From: a virus
DNA length: 60,015 bases
Virus record (IMG/VR): IMGVR_UViG_3300044621_001273
Coordinates: 1-60,015 of that record
Direction: 5' to 3' (one strand)
The notes under the pieces were generated by a model. It was not told where the DNA came from and ran no database searches. It saw only the letters and a list, made by a program, of their open reading frames with translations. This document shows positions 21,618 to 29,851 of this stretch, one piece after another. How positions within the stretch are numbered: the first letter of the stretch is position 1; each line of letters starts with the position of its first letter. The translations under genes and the position numbers were made by a program.

Positions 21618-23431
21618 TCTTTCTCGACATCGAGACAAATCTGAAGCATGACACCATCTGGCTTTGTGTGACAAAGAAAGACGGAGTCACCAGAACTTGG
21701 AAGGAAAGGACAGGACTACAGAACTATCTCGATGGTGAAGAAGTGTGTGCCCATAACGGCATTGGGTTTGACTTCCCTGTGCTGGAGAGGGTGTGGAAGG
21801 TGTGGATACCTCAGCATCAGCAGGTTGATACGTTGGTGATGTCTAGGCTGTACAACCCAGAGCTACTACCGCCTGAGGAAGATCCAAAGGCTGGTAAGCA
21901 TTCGCTGAAGAGTTGGGGCATCCGCTTTGGAAACGCCAAAGGCGATTTCACTGACTTTGATGGTGGTTGGTCACAGGAGATGGAAGACTATTGCGTTCAA
22001 GACGTCAACGTCCTCGAGCAGCTATACAACCATCTTAAGGAAGAGATGAAGTCTATGGGCTTCAACGACAAGAGCATTGAACTAGAACACCAAGTTGCTC
22101 ACATCTGCAAAAGGATGGAAGACAATGGATATTCGCTGGATGTCCCGAAAGCTCAAACTCTTATGGCTTCATTGTCAGGTCGAATGGCTGACATTGAGAA
22201 TCGCCTACAAGACGTATGTCCACCGACGTATGAGGAAACTAAGACACCGGAATATTGGGAAGTAGTTGATGAGAAATGGCGTGAGCATAAGGCACCAACG
22301 AAGACAGCGCTGCTAGAGATGCTGAAGGAAGCCGGTGTTGACAAGCCTAACAAGCTCATCAAGGAAGCTCTGCCAGGCCCGTTGAAGGTAAAGGTACATC
22401 CATTCAATCCTGGCAGCAGGCAACAAATTGCAGAGCGTCTTCAATCCTTTGGTGTTGAGCTAACAGAGAAGACAGAGAAGGGCTCTTGGATAATTAATGA
22501 AGATGTCCTAGCAGGCATTGACAAGCCTGAGGCTAAGCTGCTCAATGAATATTTGATGGTTCAGAAGAGGGTGTCAATGATCAGTAGCTGGCTTGATGCT
22601 GTGCAGGACGACGGCAAGGTTCATGGCTCCATCATCACCTGTGGTGCTGTCACTGGTAGAGCTACACACAGCAGCCCCAACATGGCACAGATTCCTAACG
22701 TGTCTTCACCGTATGGACCAGAGTGCAGAGAAGTGTGGTATGCAGGTAAAGGACGCAGCCAAGTCGGTGTTGACTTGAGTGGCATTGAGCTACGCTGTCT
22801 TGCTCACTATCTGAACGATGATGGTTGGACAAATGAGTTGTTGAAGGGTGATGTGCATTGGATGAATGCACAGAGCTTTGGGCTGGTGCCTAAGGGGACG
22901 GTGAAGGAAGACAACGCAGAGCACAAGCGCATCCGCAATCTAACAAAGACGTTGACTTATGGGGTGTTGTATGGTGCTGGTGCTGAGAAGGCAGGCTCTA
23001 TTGTTGGTGTGAGCAGCACCAAAGGAAAGAAGCTCATCGACAACTTCATCAACAACACACCCGGCCTTGCTCCTCTGAAGCAGAAGCTGTCTAAGTTTGT
23101 GAAGAAGGGTCATGTGCCAGGCTTGGATGGCCGTCGCATTCGCATCAGAAGCGACCATGCTGCGTTGAATACGTTGCTCCAAGGGGCAGGTGCCATCATC
23201 GCCAAGCAATGGCTTGTAGAGGCTGATAGGCTGCTCCGTGAGCACAACGTAGACGCTAAGCTGATGGCGTGGGTGCATGACGAAGTTCAATATTCTGTGT
23301 TGCCCGCACAGGCAGAGCAGGCGGCTAGGCTCATTGAAAAAGCTGCCAACATTGCTGGTGAGGTGCTACAATTTCGCTGCCCTGTTGACGCCGAAGGTAA
23401 ATGTGGGGCAAACTGGCGAGAATGTCATTGA
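21614..23431 (+). CDS. polA: Family A DNA polymerase (T7 type, with proofreading exonuclease)
   Basis: The 605-aa protein copies the phage genome. The 3'-5' exonuclease domain has ExoI FLDIET (Asp5, Glu7), ExoII in CAHNGIGFDFP and ExoIII in YCVQDVNVLEQL. The polymerase domain shows motif A (VGVDLSGIELR), motif B (RIRNLTKTLTYGVLYG) and motif C (WVHDEVQY, near residue 555). There is no 5'-nuclease domain; that activity is supplied by the separate gene at 24122. Length fits T7-like polymerases lacking the larger thioredoxin loop. Confidence 0.95.
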   Translation: MIFLDIETNLKHDTIWLCVTKKDGVTRTWKERTGLQNYLDGEEVCAHNGIGFDFPVLERVWKVWIPQHQQVDTLVMSRLYNPELLPPEEDPKAGKHSLKSWGIRFGNAKGDFTDFDGGWSQEMEDYCVQDVNVLEQLYNHLKEEMKSMGFNDKSIELEHQVAHICKRMEDNGYSLDVPKAQTLMASLSGRMADIENRLQDVCPPTYEETKTPEYWEVVDEKWREHKAPTKTALLEMLKEAGVDKPNKLIKEALPGPLKVKVHPFNPGSRQQIAERLQSFGVELTEKTEKGSWIINEDVLAGIDKPEAKLLNEYLMVQKRVSMISSWLDAVQDDGKVHGSIITCGAVTGRATHSSPNMAQIPNVSSPYGPECREVWYAGKGRSQVGVDLSGIELRCLAHYLNDDGWTNELLKGDVHWMNAQSFGLVPKGTVKEDNAEHKRIRNLTKTLTYGVLYGAGAEKAGSIVGVSSTKGKKLIDNFINNTPGLAPLKQKLSKFVKKGHVPGLDGRRIRIRSDHAALNTLLQGAGAIIAKQWLVEADRLLREHNVDAKLMAWVHDEVQYSVLPAQAEQAARLIEKAANIAGEVLQFRCPVDAEGKCGANWRECH

Positions 23432-23446
23432 TGCTTGATCGGTTGC

Positions 23447-23549
23447 CTGTGTTGTAGATACAGCACAGAAGGCTCGGACATCCGGGCGGCAGCAACGCTG
23501 GACTATCGTAACCAGCAACACGAAGCCACAGCGTGTTCAATTCTGTGGC
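23447..23549 (+). promoter_or_regulatory. Three-hairpin leader before the SSB gene
   Basis: The 137-nt gap folds by eye into three successive stems: CTGTGTTGTA/TACAGCACAG (23447-23468, one G-U), GCTGG/CCAGC (23497-23516) and GCCACAG/CTGTGGC (23525-23549). None has a following U-run. The SSB ribosome site comes about 7 nt after stem 3. It may be an mRNA-processing site or a translational control leader for SSB. Confidence 0.5.
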
Positions 23550-23568
23550 ACAACTTGAGGAAGTGAAA

Positions 23569-23961
23569 ATGGATTCAGTAAAGCTCAAAGCTGTTGTGAT
23601 GTGGTGTCAGAACAAGGAACCGAATGAGATGTCTGGTAAGTATCAGATCAACCTCACTCAACTCTCTGACGCTGCTGTTGAGGCTCTGGAGAAGCTCAAC
23701 ATTGAGGTGAAGGAAAAGGACGACAGCGGTAAGTACATCACTTGCAAGTCTTCTACTCCCATCAAAGTCTTGGACGAAGACGGTGATGAGATCAACGAGA
23801 AGATCGGCAATGGCAGCAAGGCCAAATGCATTGTCACTAGCTATGAATGGAAGTACAAGAATAAGAAAGGCGTGTCCCCTTCGCTGAAGAAGATTGTCAT
23901 CACTGAACTCATTGAGTTCGGCGGTGCTGGTGGAACCATTGACGACGACGAAGCTCTCTGA
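23569..23961 (+). CDS. ssb: Single-stranded DNA-binding protein (T7 gp2.5-like role)
   Basis: The 130-aa protein contains GKYQINLTQLSDAAVEALEK, then KYITCKSSTPIKV and IGNGSKAKCIV...YEWKYKNKKGVSPSLKK. This is the phage SSB-type pattern: OB-fold core plus an acidic tail (GGTIDDDEAL) that would contact polymerase and helicase. ATG 23569 follows GAGGAAG; an in-frame start at 23533 lies within the leader hairpin and is rejected. It stands between polymerase and exonuclease, as in related phages. Confidence 0.82.
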   Translation: MDSVKLKAVVMWCQNKEPNEMSGKYQINLTQLSDAAVEALEKLNIEVKEKDDSGKYITCKSSTPIKVLDEDGDEINEKIGNGSKAKCIVTSYEWKYKNKKGVSPSLKKIVITELIEFGGAGGTIDDDEAL

Positions 23962-24125
23962 TGTTTCGCATCAAACTGCCGTCTGAAGAGGATGTGTCTG
24001 TCCTTATTCAAGCTCTGAGAATGATTGGCAAGCATCATCTTGCTGGCTACATCGTTCAACAGATGCAAGAGCAACAAGGACACATCATTGATGACGCTAA
24101 GTTGGTGCGAGAGGTGAAAGAGTGA
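23961..24125 (+). CDS. 54-aa small protein between SSB and exonuclease
   Basis: The product starts MFRIKLPSEEDVSVLIQALR and is helical with an acidic-basic end. Overlaps SSB by one base and the exonuclease start by 4 nt. Unknown role; its position suggests a replication accessory. Confidence 0.5.
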   Translation: MFRIKLPSEEDVSVLIQALRMIGKHHLAGYIVQQMQEQQGHIIDDAKLVREVKE

Positions 24126-24820
24126 TAGCGCTCCTGGACGCTGACACTATGGCGTATAGGGCAGCAGCGGCGTGTGAAGAAGAAGACGTCAAAGTTGCCT
24201 ATCACACTGTAGACAGCATCGTAACAGGAGCGTTGTTATCGTGCGACTACGTTGATAGATGGTATGACCAATGGAAGCTGTATCTATCTGGAGACACCAA
24301 CTTCAGAAAAGCCATAGCCACCACTGCACCATACAAAGGCAACAGAACACAGCCTAAGCCAAAGCATCTGAAGAAGGTGAAGGCTTATTTGAAGAAGCAA
24401 TGGAAGGCTGTTGTTGCTGTCAACGAGGAAGCAGATGACCTCATCGCCATCGAATCAACCAAGCTACAACATCAATGCTGCATCATCAGCGTTGATAAAG
24501 ACTTCAAGCAAATACCTACTCACTTCTACAACTACGTCAAACGAGAACATCTCTTCATCACTCCCGATGAAGCCATCAAATTCTTCTATCAACAAATCTT
24601 GATGGGAGATTCTGCTGACAACATCATCGGCATCAGAGGCGTTGGTCCTGTGAAGGCTGCTAGGATGTTGGAGGAAATCAGCACAGAAGTAGATATGTTC
24701 AATGTCTGTGTTGAAGCCTATGAAGGAAACGTAGACAGAGTTGTTGAGAATGGTAGGCTGCTCTGGCTTAGGCGCTACAAAGGACAAATGTGGACACCAC
24801 CGACAAAGGAACAACAGTGA
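24122..24820 (+). CDS. 5'-3' exonuclease / flap endonuclease (T7 gp6-like)
   Basis: The 232-aa protein removes RNA primers and processes ends. It has the FEN-type fold: MIALLDADTMAYRAA near the N-terminus, acidic clusters in NEEADDLIA and IISVDKDFKQIP, then GDSADNIIGIRGVGPVKAAR, the metal-binding Asp pair and helix-hairpin-helix. It starts at GTG 24122 in a GTGA overlap. It complements the polymerase, which lacks this domain. Confidence 0.88.
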   Translation: MIALLDADTMAYRAAAACEEEDVKVAYHTVDSIVTGALLSCDYVDRWYDQWKLYLSGDTNFRKAIATTAPYKGNRTQPKPKHLKKVKAYLKKQWKAVVAVNEEADDLIAIESTKLQHQCCIISVDKDFKQIPTHFYNYVKREHLFITPDEAIKFFYQQILMGDSADNIIGIRGVGPVKAARMLEEISTEVDMFNVCVEAYEGNVDRVVENGRLLWLRRYKGQMWTPPTKEQQ

Positions 24821-25077
24821 AGGACAATGTCAATCATCCTCCACACTACACCGCCCATCCCAGCGGAATTGAGTGCATAGAAGTGACAGAGCACATGAGC
24901 TTCTGTGTAGGTAACGCTGTCAAATATCTATGGCGTGCTGATCACAAAGGCAACGACATTGAAGACCTACGTAAAGCCGCCTGGTACATCAACAGGGAGA
25001 TTGAGCGTAGGGAGGAGGAAGGGCTTGTCACTATTCCTGACCTTCCTATCCGCAGCACAGAACCCTTTGGATGGTGA
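24817..25077 (+). CDS. DUF3310 family protein
   Basis: The protein contains VNHPPHYTAHPSGIECIEV then NAVKYLWRADHKGND and KAAWYINREIE, the DUF3310 signature often labelled nucleotide kinase-like in phages. Function is not established. GTG 24817 in a GTGA overlap fits the operon habit; ATG 24790 is the alternative and gives 9 more residues. Confidence 0.82.
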   Translation: MKDNVNHPPHYTAHPSGIECIEVTEHMSFCVGNAVKYLWRADHKGNDIEDLRKAAWYINREIERREEEGLVTIPDLPIRSTEPFGW

Positions 25078-25445
25078 AGCTACGCAACAGCGGACAATGG
25101 ACAGAGGCTAGGTTCCGTAGCTTTGTTGTCAGTGCTTTACGTTCAGCATCTCATCGGTGGCCTGTCAAATGGCGTGTGCTGAAGGATGCTGAAGTAGGTA
25201 GACAGATTAACAAAGACACTGGTAAACTAGCCCTGCACTATCGATGTGCTCAATGCAGCGGTGTCTTTACATCAAAGAACATTGCTGTAGACCACATCGA
25301 TCCTGTTGTTGACCCTAAGCAGGGCTTTGTCAGTTGGGACGTATTCATCGAAAGGTTGTACGTCGAAATGGACAAATTGCAGGTGCTTTGTAAAGAATGC
25401 CACACAAAGAAGACACTTCTTGAACGAAAGGAAAGAAAGAAATGA
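25071..25445 (+). CDS. HNH endonuclease
   Basis: The 124-aa protein shows YRCAQCSGVF, AVDHIDPVVDP, and LQVLCKECHTKKT: a CxxC, the DHI.P metal site and a C..CH...KT end typical of small HNH nucleases encoded next to podoviral replication genes. It may nick host or competing phage DNA, or act in recombination. ATG 25071 overlaps the DUF3310 end. Confidence 0.82.
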   Translation: MVKLRNSGQWTEARFRSFVVSALRSASHRWPVKWRVLKDAEVGRQINKDTGKLALHYRCAQCSGVFTSKNIAVDHIDPVVDPKQGFVSWDVFIERLYVEMDKLQVLCKECHTKKTLLERKERKK

Positions 25446-25696
25446 ACGACATCACACTAAAGCTGGACTACGACATAGCCTATGGACTCTTCAAAACGCT
25501 ACTCAAGCGAGACTACTTTGAATTGAAGGAAGAAGCTGAAGGCGATGATTTTGAGAACAAGCACCCCGAAGATCAGCTTGTGACGTTGAGGACGATGAAG
25601 GGAATGGAAGTATTGTTTGACTACTACTTCACCAGCGATGAAGCACAAGACATCAAGAACGGCATCGATCCTGAAGACCGCTACATCCGCACCTAA
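25442..25696 (+). CDS. 84-aa early protein
   Basis: The protein starts MNDITLKLDYDIAYGLFKTL and is acidic and helical, ending SDEAQDIKNGIDPEDRYIRT. Comparable small proteins appear next to replication genes in other podoviruses, but I cannot name a family. ATGA overlap with the HNH gene. Confidence 0.6.
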   Translation: MNDITLKLDYDIAYGLFKTLLKRDYFELKEEAEGDDFENKHPEDQLVTLRTMKGMEVLFDYYFTSDEAQDIKNGIDPEDRYIRT

Positions 25697-25707
25697 GGAG
25701 AACAGAG

Positions 25708-25911
25708 ATGAAGATTCATGAAGTTGTTGAACAGGAAGACGGCAGTGCTTTGCTGATCTATGAATTGACTTCTGAAGAAGTACAGCTCATTCTTAGTACC
25801 ACCATCACAAAAGCCCTGACAGAGTTTGTTGAAAAGATGGACAAGGCTACAGTTTCTATTAAGGAAGTAGACGATGACGGCAAGAGCGAAGCTGATCTGG
25901 GCAACGCCTAA
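25708..25911 (+). CDS. 67-aa early protein
   Basis: The product starts MKIHEVVEQEDGSALLIYEL and is a strand-helix small domain with an acidic end. AAGGAG precedes ATG 25708. Its last 38 nt overlap thyX in another frame. Unknown function. Confidence 0.6.
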   Translation: MKIHEVVEQEDGSALLIYELTSEEVQLILSTTITKALTEFVEKMDKATVSIKEVDDDGKSEADLGNA

Positions 25912-26500
25912 CCTAGAGAGCGTCGTTGCCTATTGTGCTCGGGTAAGCAATCCCAGCAATCAAAGCAACGACGCAACAGCAGGTAAGTTGTTGCGCTATT
26001 GCATGAAGCATGGACATTGGTCTGTGTTTGAAATGGGCAACATCTGTATAGAACTGGAAACAACAAGAGACATTGCTAGGCAGATTCTTCGACATCGCAG
26101 CTTCAGCTTTCAAGAGTTTAGCCAGCGCTATGCTGAAGTCACTGACTACAGCGTCGGTGAAGCCAGGCTACAAGACAACAAGAACAGACAAAATTCCATC
26201 CCCACTGAAGACCGAGAGCTAACACGCTGGTGGACAGAGCAGCAAGTGTCGGTGTGGATCAAGGCTAGACAGGCTTATGAGCAAGCGCTGGCAAATGGTG
26301 TAGCAAAGGAAGTGGCTCGGAAGGTGTTGCCTGAAGGGCTGACGATGTCGAGGATGTATGTCAATGGTACAGTACGAAGCTGGTTGCATTACATTGATGT
26401 TCGATGTGATGTTGCTACACAAAAGGAGCACAGAGATGTAGCAGAGCAGTGTAAAGAAATTGTCTACAATCTTTTACCTTCATTAAAGGAGAAGGTGTGA
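25874..26500 (+). CDS. thyX: FAD-dependent thymidylate synthase
   Basis: The 208-aa enzyme converts dUMP to dTMP with methylenetetrahydrofolate, FAD and NADPH. The ThyX signature RHRSFSFQEFSQRY stands at residues 73-86, and the C-terminal region has RSWLHYIDVR and AQ-type residues of the substrate site. It supports thymidine supply for phage DNA together with the reductase at 27900. The start overlaps the previous gene by 38 nt; the stop overlaps the methyltransferase GTG. Confidence 0.93.
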   Translation: MTARAKLIWATPNLESVVAYCARVSNPSNQSNDATAGKLLRYCMKHGHWSVFEMGNICIELETTRDIARQILRHRSFSFQEFSQRYAEVTDYSVGEARLQDNKNRQNSIPTEDRELTRWWTEQQVSVWIKARQAYEQALANGVAKEVARKVLPEGLTMSRMYVNGTVRSWLHYIDVRCDVATQKEHRDVAEQCKEIVYNLLPSLKEKV

Positions 26501-27306
26501 ATGAGTTGGCTCTTTTCGCAGGCGCTGGTGGAGGAATTCTTGGGGGACATTTGCTCGGATGGAGAACCGTCTGCGCCGTTGAATGGGAACCCTATCCAGC
26601 AAGCGTACTTGCCGCCAGACAGAATGACGGCGTTCTCCCGACTTTCCCAATTTGGGATGATGTTCAAACCTTTGACGGAAAACCGTGGAGAGGAATTGTT
26701 GACGTCGTATCTGGAGGCTTTCCGTGCCAGGACATATCAACAGCAGGAAAAGGTGCTGGAATCAACGGAGCAAGAAGTGGAATGTGGTATCACATGGCAC
26801 GAATCATCGGAGAAGTACAACCAAAATATGTCTTCGTTGAAAACAGCCCAGTCCTACGTACTAGAGGACTTGTCAGAGTTCTCAAAGACCTTGCCTCGCT
26901 CGGGTATGATGCAAGATGGACAGTATTGGGAGCAGCCGACGTCGGTGCTCCGCACAAAAGAGATAGGATGTGGGTTGTGGCCCACTCCAACAGTCTGCGG
27001 CAAATACAATCGCAAGGGAGCCAGCGCGACCAGCGGGGATGGTTTAGCGACGGCAGTGAAGATGTGGCCAACACCTCAAGCACAAGATGCAAAACACAGC
27101 GGCAAGAACACAGAGAACAGGATAAATCAAGGAAGACAGTTGCAGCTTGCCCACACAGCAGGTATTGGTGGCAAACTGAACCCAACGTGGGTAGAGTGGC
27201 TAATGGGATGGCCGCTCGGGTGGACCGACTTAAAGCCATTGGTAACGGACAAGTCCCCCTATGTGCCGCAGAAGCCTTCAAGCACTTGTCACAACAGTTT
27301 ACCTGA
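26497..27306 (+). CDS. dcm: C5 cytosine DNA methyltransferase
   Basis: The 269-aa enzyme should methylate cytosines in phage DNA, protecting it from restriction. Motif I is LALFAGAGGG, motif IV GGFPCQDIS with catalytic Cys77, motif VI VENSP, motif VIII PHKRDRMW, and motifs IX-X VDRLKAIGNGQVP. The target-recognition region is short. It starts at GTG 26497, 5 nt after AAGGAG and overlapping the thyX stop. Nearly its whole length is overlapped by another open frame (26501-27337). Confidence 0.9.
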   Translation: MNELALFAGAGGGILGGHLLGWRTVCAVEWEPYPASVLAARQNDGVLPTFPIWDDVQTFDGKPWRGIVDVVSGGFPCQDISTAGKGAGINGARSGMWYHMARIIGEVQPKYVFVENSPVLRTRGLVRVLKDLASLGYDARWTVLGAADVGAPHKRDRMWVVAHSNSLRQIQSQGSQRDQRGWFSDGSEDVANTSSTRCKTQRQEHREQDKSRKTVAACPHSRYWWQTEPNVGRVANGMAARVDRLKAIGNGQVPLCAAEAFKHLSQQFT

Positions 27307-27337
27307 CGGCAGCTACTACGGAACCAACACAGCATGA
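26501..27337 (+). CDS. Second protein encoded in an alternative frame across the methyltransferase gene
   Basis: A 278-residue frame with no stop runs through the methyltransferase gene. Its product carries blocks that I recognise from 'hypothetical' phage proteins: LTENRGEELLTSYLEAF, EKVLESTEQEVECGITWH, LPRSGMMQDGQYWEQPT, GLWPTP and LNPTWVEWLMGWPLGWTDL. ATG 26501 uses the same AAGGAG as the methyltransferase (9 nt). Its stop, not that of the methyltransferase, forms the ATGA overlap with the next gene at 27334, as expected for a translated cistron. It could still be a frame shadow kept open by the conserved methylase sequence. Function unknown. Confidence 0.6.
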   Translation: MSWLFSQALVEEFLGDICSDGEPSAPLNGNPIQQAYLPPDRMTAFSRLSQFGMMFKPLTENRGEELLTSYLEAFRARTYQQQEKVLESTEQEVECGITWHESSEKYNQNMSSLKTAQSYVLEDLSEFSKTLPRSGMMQDGQYWEQPTSVLRTKEIGCGLWPTPTVCGKYNRKGASATSGDGLATAVKMWPTPQAQDAKHSGKNTENRINQGRQLQLAHTAGIGGKLNPTWVEWLMGWPLGWTDLKPLVTDKSPYVPQKPSSTCHNSLPDGSYYGTNTA

Positions 27338-27516
27338 AACAGCTTATGATTGATCCACCATCGGGGTGGAGATATGGGTTTCCTAGAGTCATCCCTGACG
27401 GTGTGACAGACCATCAAGCATGGTTGATTGAGAATGGTTATCCATCTTCACTCATCGATGAATTTGGTGAGCACTTCTATTGCAAGTATTGGTATGTGGG
27501 CACAGATGATGAATGA
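27334..27516 (+). CDS. Conserved small phage protein (MIDPPSGWRYGFP type)
   Basis: The 60-aa protein contains MIDPPSGWRYGFPRVIPDG, a conserved opening familiar from many phages, then WLIENGYPSSLIDEFG. Function unknown. The start is in an ATGA overlap with the alternative-frame gene, and the stop overlaps the MazG start. Confidence 0.75.
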   Translation: MKQLMIDPPSGWRYGFPRVIPDGVTDHQAWLIENGYPSSLIDEFGEHFYCKYWYVGTDDE

Positions 27517-27826
27517 CTTTGACACCTACCAACAGCAGTCTTGGAAGTTTGCGCTTGACTCAGCTAAGAACAATGAATATCTATTCAATGGCTTAGCTGG
27601 TGAAGTTGGAGAAGTTTGTAGCCTTCGTGCTAAAGCCATTAGAGACGGTTATTCAGACAACTACACAGAGATGCTGAAGAAAGAGCTTGGTGATGTCTTG
27701 TGGTTTGTCTCAAGCATTGCTAAGATGTATGACATCCCGTTGTCTGACGTGGCTATGTACAACATCAACAAGCTATACTCTCGTCAACAACGTAACGTCA
27801 TAGGAGGTAGTGGAGACGAACGATAA
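27509..27826 (+). CDS. MazG-like nucleotide pyrophosphohydrolase
   Basis: The 105-aa protein has FNGLAGEVGEVCSLRAKAI followed by LKKELGDVLWFVSSIAKM: the EExxE-type (here GEVGEV) and ExxD metal-binding helices of the MazG fold. It may clean the nucleotide pool or lower (p)ppGpp signalling. Start ATG 27509 (or 27506) overlaps the preceding gene. Last gene before a terminator. Confidence 0.85.
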   Translation: MNDFDTYQQQSWKFALDSAKNNEYLFNGLAGEVGEVCSLRAKAIRDGYSDNYTEMLKKELGDVLWFVSSIAKMYDIPLSDVAMYNINKLYSRQQRNVIGGSGDER

Positions 27827-27855
27827 TGTGATATAACCACCGACCCCGTTTTGTT

Positions 27856-27881
27856 AAGGCAGCAGAGATGCTGCCTTTTGT
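27856..27881 (+). terminator. Rho-independent terminator
   Basis: AAGGCAGC-AGAGAT-GCTGCCTT followed by TTG forms a perfect 8-bp stem between mazG and the ribonucleotide reductase gene. Confidence 0.8.
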
Positions 27882-27899
27882 ATCTGTGAGGAAGAATAA

Positions 27900-29795
27900 A
27901 TGACACCATATCAAACCTACATTGCAAAGAGCCGCTATGCACGTTTCCTTGATGACAAAGGACGCCGTGAGCATTGGCATGAAAGCGTCAAGCGCTATTT
28001 CGATTTCATGCAGACTCATTTGAAGAAGAACCACAACTACGACATCCCTGCTGATCTGCGGCAGAAGCTGGAAACAGAGATGGTAAACCGTGAGGTGTTG
28101 CCGTCTATGCGTGCCATCATGACCGCTGGTGAGGCTCTGGAGCGTCAGAACGTTGCTGGTTACAACTGCTCCTATATGCCCATTGACGACGCTAAGGCGT
28201 TTGATGAAGCCATGTACATCCTGCTGTGTGGCACTGGTGTAGGCTTTAGCGTGGAACAAAAGTATGTCAACAAGCTCCCTGAAGTACCTGATCGTCTCTT
28301 TGACTCTAACACTGTGGTTGTTGTCAAGGACTCCAAGGAAGGTTGGGCAAAGTCTTTGCGTCAAATCATCGCCCTTCTTTATGCAGGCGAAATCCCAAAA
28401 TGGGACGTCTCTGCTGTGCGTCCCTCAGGCACACGATTGAAGACCTTTGGTGGGCGTGCCAGTGGGCCTGGTCCGCTGGAAGACCTGTTCAAGTATGTTG
28501 TTGCCAAGTTCAAAGGCGCTGTCGGCCGTAAGCTGACCAGTCTTGAGGCACATGACATCTTGTGCAAGATTGGTGAAGTTGTTGTGGTTGGTGGTGTTCG
28601 TCGTAGTGCAATGATTTCATTGTCTGATCTCAGCGATGATCGCATGGCGCACGCTAAGGCAGGAAGTTGGTGGGACGGCAACGGTCAGCGTGCTCTTGCA
28701 AACAACAGCGCTGTGTATGACAGCAAGCCTGATGTCGGTAAGTTCATGCGTGAGTGGTGCTCCATCTATGACAGCCACAGTGGTGAGCGAGGCATCTTCA
28801 GCCGCTATGCAAGTGATCTCCAAGCAGCTAAGAATGGAAGGAGAGAACTAGGACATGAGTGGGGTACGAACCCTTGCAGCGAGATTATTCTTCGTCCTTA
28901 TCAATTCTGCAATCTATCTACCATTGCTGTTCGTAGCGGTGATACTGTGGAGCGATTGGCTGATAAGGTTGCTATGGCAACGATCTTGGGCACCTTTCAA
29001 TCGACGATGACCAACTTCCCATATCTGCGAAAGATTTGGCAGACCAACACAGAACAAGAGCGTCTGTTGGGTGTGTCTATGACGGGCATTCTTGACAATG
29101 CTCTTCTGAACAACCCGGACAATCCTGAGTTGCCTGCTATTCTTGAACGTCTGAGGGCCATCTCCGTTGAAACCAACGCCAAGTTTGCTGCTGACATTGG
29201 CATCAACGTCTCGGCTGCTATCACCTGTGTCAAGCCTGAAGGAACAGCATCACAACTGACAGGCACTGCCAGTGGTATTCATCCACAACACTCTGCCTAT
29301 TACATCCGTCGTGTCCGCAGTGACAACAAAGATCCTCTGACGGATTTCATGAAGCAAGCAGGCTTCCCCGCTGAGCCTTGTGTGATGAAGCCAGAAAGCA
29401 CCACTGTCTTCTCCTTCCCGATGAAGTCAGATGGTGATGCTGTTCTGCGCGATCACATCGATGCTTTGAAGCATCTGAAGCTGTGGTTGATGTTCCAACG
29501 TCACTGGTGTGAGCACAAGCCTTCTGTGACCATCTCTGTGAAGGAAGAGGAATGGCCTGCTGTTGGTGCTTGGGTGTGGCAACACTTCGATGAAATCACT
29601 GGCGTTAGCTTCCTTCCATATGACGGAGGCACTTATCGCCAGGCTCCATATGAGGAAATCAATGGAGATCAATACGAAGAGATGCTGAAGCTAATGCCAA
29701 CCGACATCAATTGGGACGGTTTCCTAGAGATGACGGACAACGTTGAGGGAATTCAGATGTTGTCCTGTACCGCAGGTAGCTGTGAAATTCGCTAA
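27900..29795 (+). CDS. nrdJ: Class II (adenosylcobalamin-dependent) ribonucleotide reductase
   Basis: The 631-aa enzyme reduces ribonucleotides to deoxyribonucleotides using coenzyme B12 from the host. The order of blocks fits the monomeric RTPR type: NVAGYNCSYMP (redox Cys), CGTGVGFSVE, TNPCSEIIL with the radical-relay Cys and Glu, then VTCVKPEGTASQL-type substrate loop, and a C-terminal redox pair in SCTAGSC. It is somewhat shorter than the Lactobacillus enzyme. Intrinsic terminators flank it on both sides, so its expression is set apart from the replication genes. Confidence 0.93.
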   Translation: MTPYQTYIAKSRYARFLDDKGRREHWHESVKRYFDFMQTHLKKNHNYDIPADLRQKLETEMVNREVLPSMRAIMTAGEALERQNVAGYNCSYMPIDDAKAFDEAMYILLCGTGVGFSVEQKYVNKLPEVPDRLFDSNTVVVVKDSKEGWAKSLRQIIALLYAGEIPKWDVSAVRPSGTRLKTFGGRASGPGPLEDLFKYVVAKFKGAVGRKLTSLEAHDILCKIGEVVVVGGVRRSAMISLSDLSDDRMAHAKAGSWWDGNGQRALANNSAVYDSKPDVGKFMREWCSIYDSHSGERGIFSRYASDLQAAKNGRRELGHEWGTNPCSEIILRPYQFCNLSTIAVRSGDTVERLADKVAMATILGTFQSTMTNFPYLRKIWQTNTEQERLLGVSMTGILDNALLNNPDNPELPAILERLRAISVETNAKFAADIGINVSAAITCVKPEGTASQLTGTASGIHPQHSAYYIRRVRSDNKDPLTDFMKQAGFPAEPCVMKPESTTVFSFPMKSDGDAVLRDHIDALKHLKLWLMFQRHWCEHKPSVTISVKEEEWPAVGAWVWQHFDEITGVSFLPYDGGTYRQAPYEEINGDQYEEMLKLMPTDINWDGFLEMTDNVEGIQMLSCTAGSCEIR

Positions 29796-29807
29796 TCAGT
29801 AACAAAC

Positions 29808-29832
29808 AGAGGGCTATAATGGCCCTCTTTTC
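29808..29832 (+). terminator. Rho-independent terminator
   Basis: AGAGGGC-TATAATG-GCCCTCT followed by TTTTC lies 12 nt after the reductase stop. The loop happens to contain TATAAT. Confidence 0.85.
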
Positions 29833-29851
29833 ATTTGTAGGAAGGAGATTT

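Noticed and set aside
29819-29851. Earlier start for phoH at 29819
   Set aside because: This ATG lies within the terminator stem; ATG 29852 has AAGGAG and matches the conserved start of the domain better.
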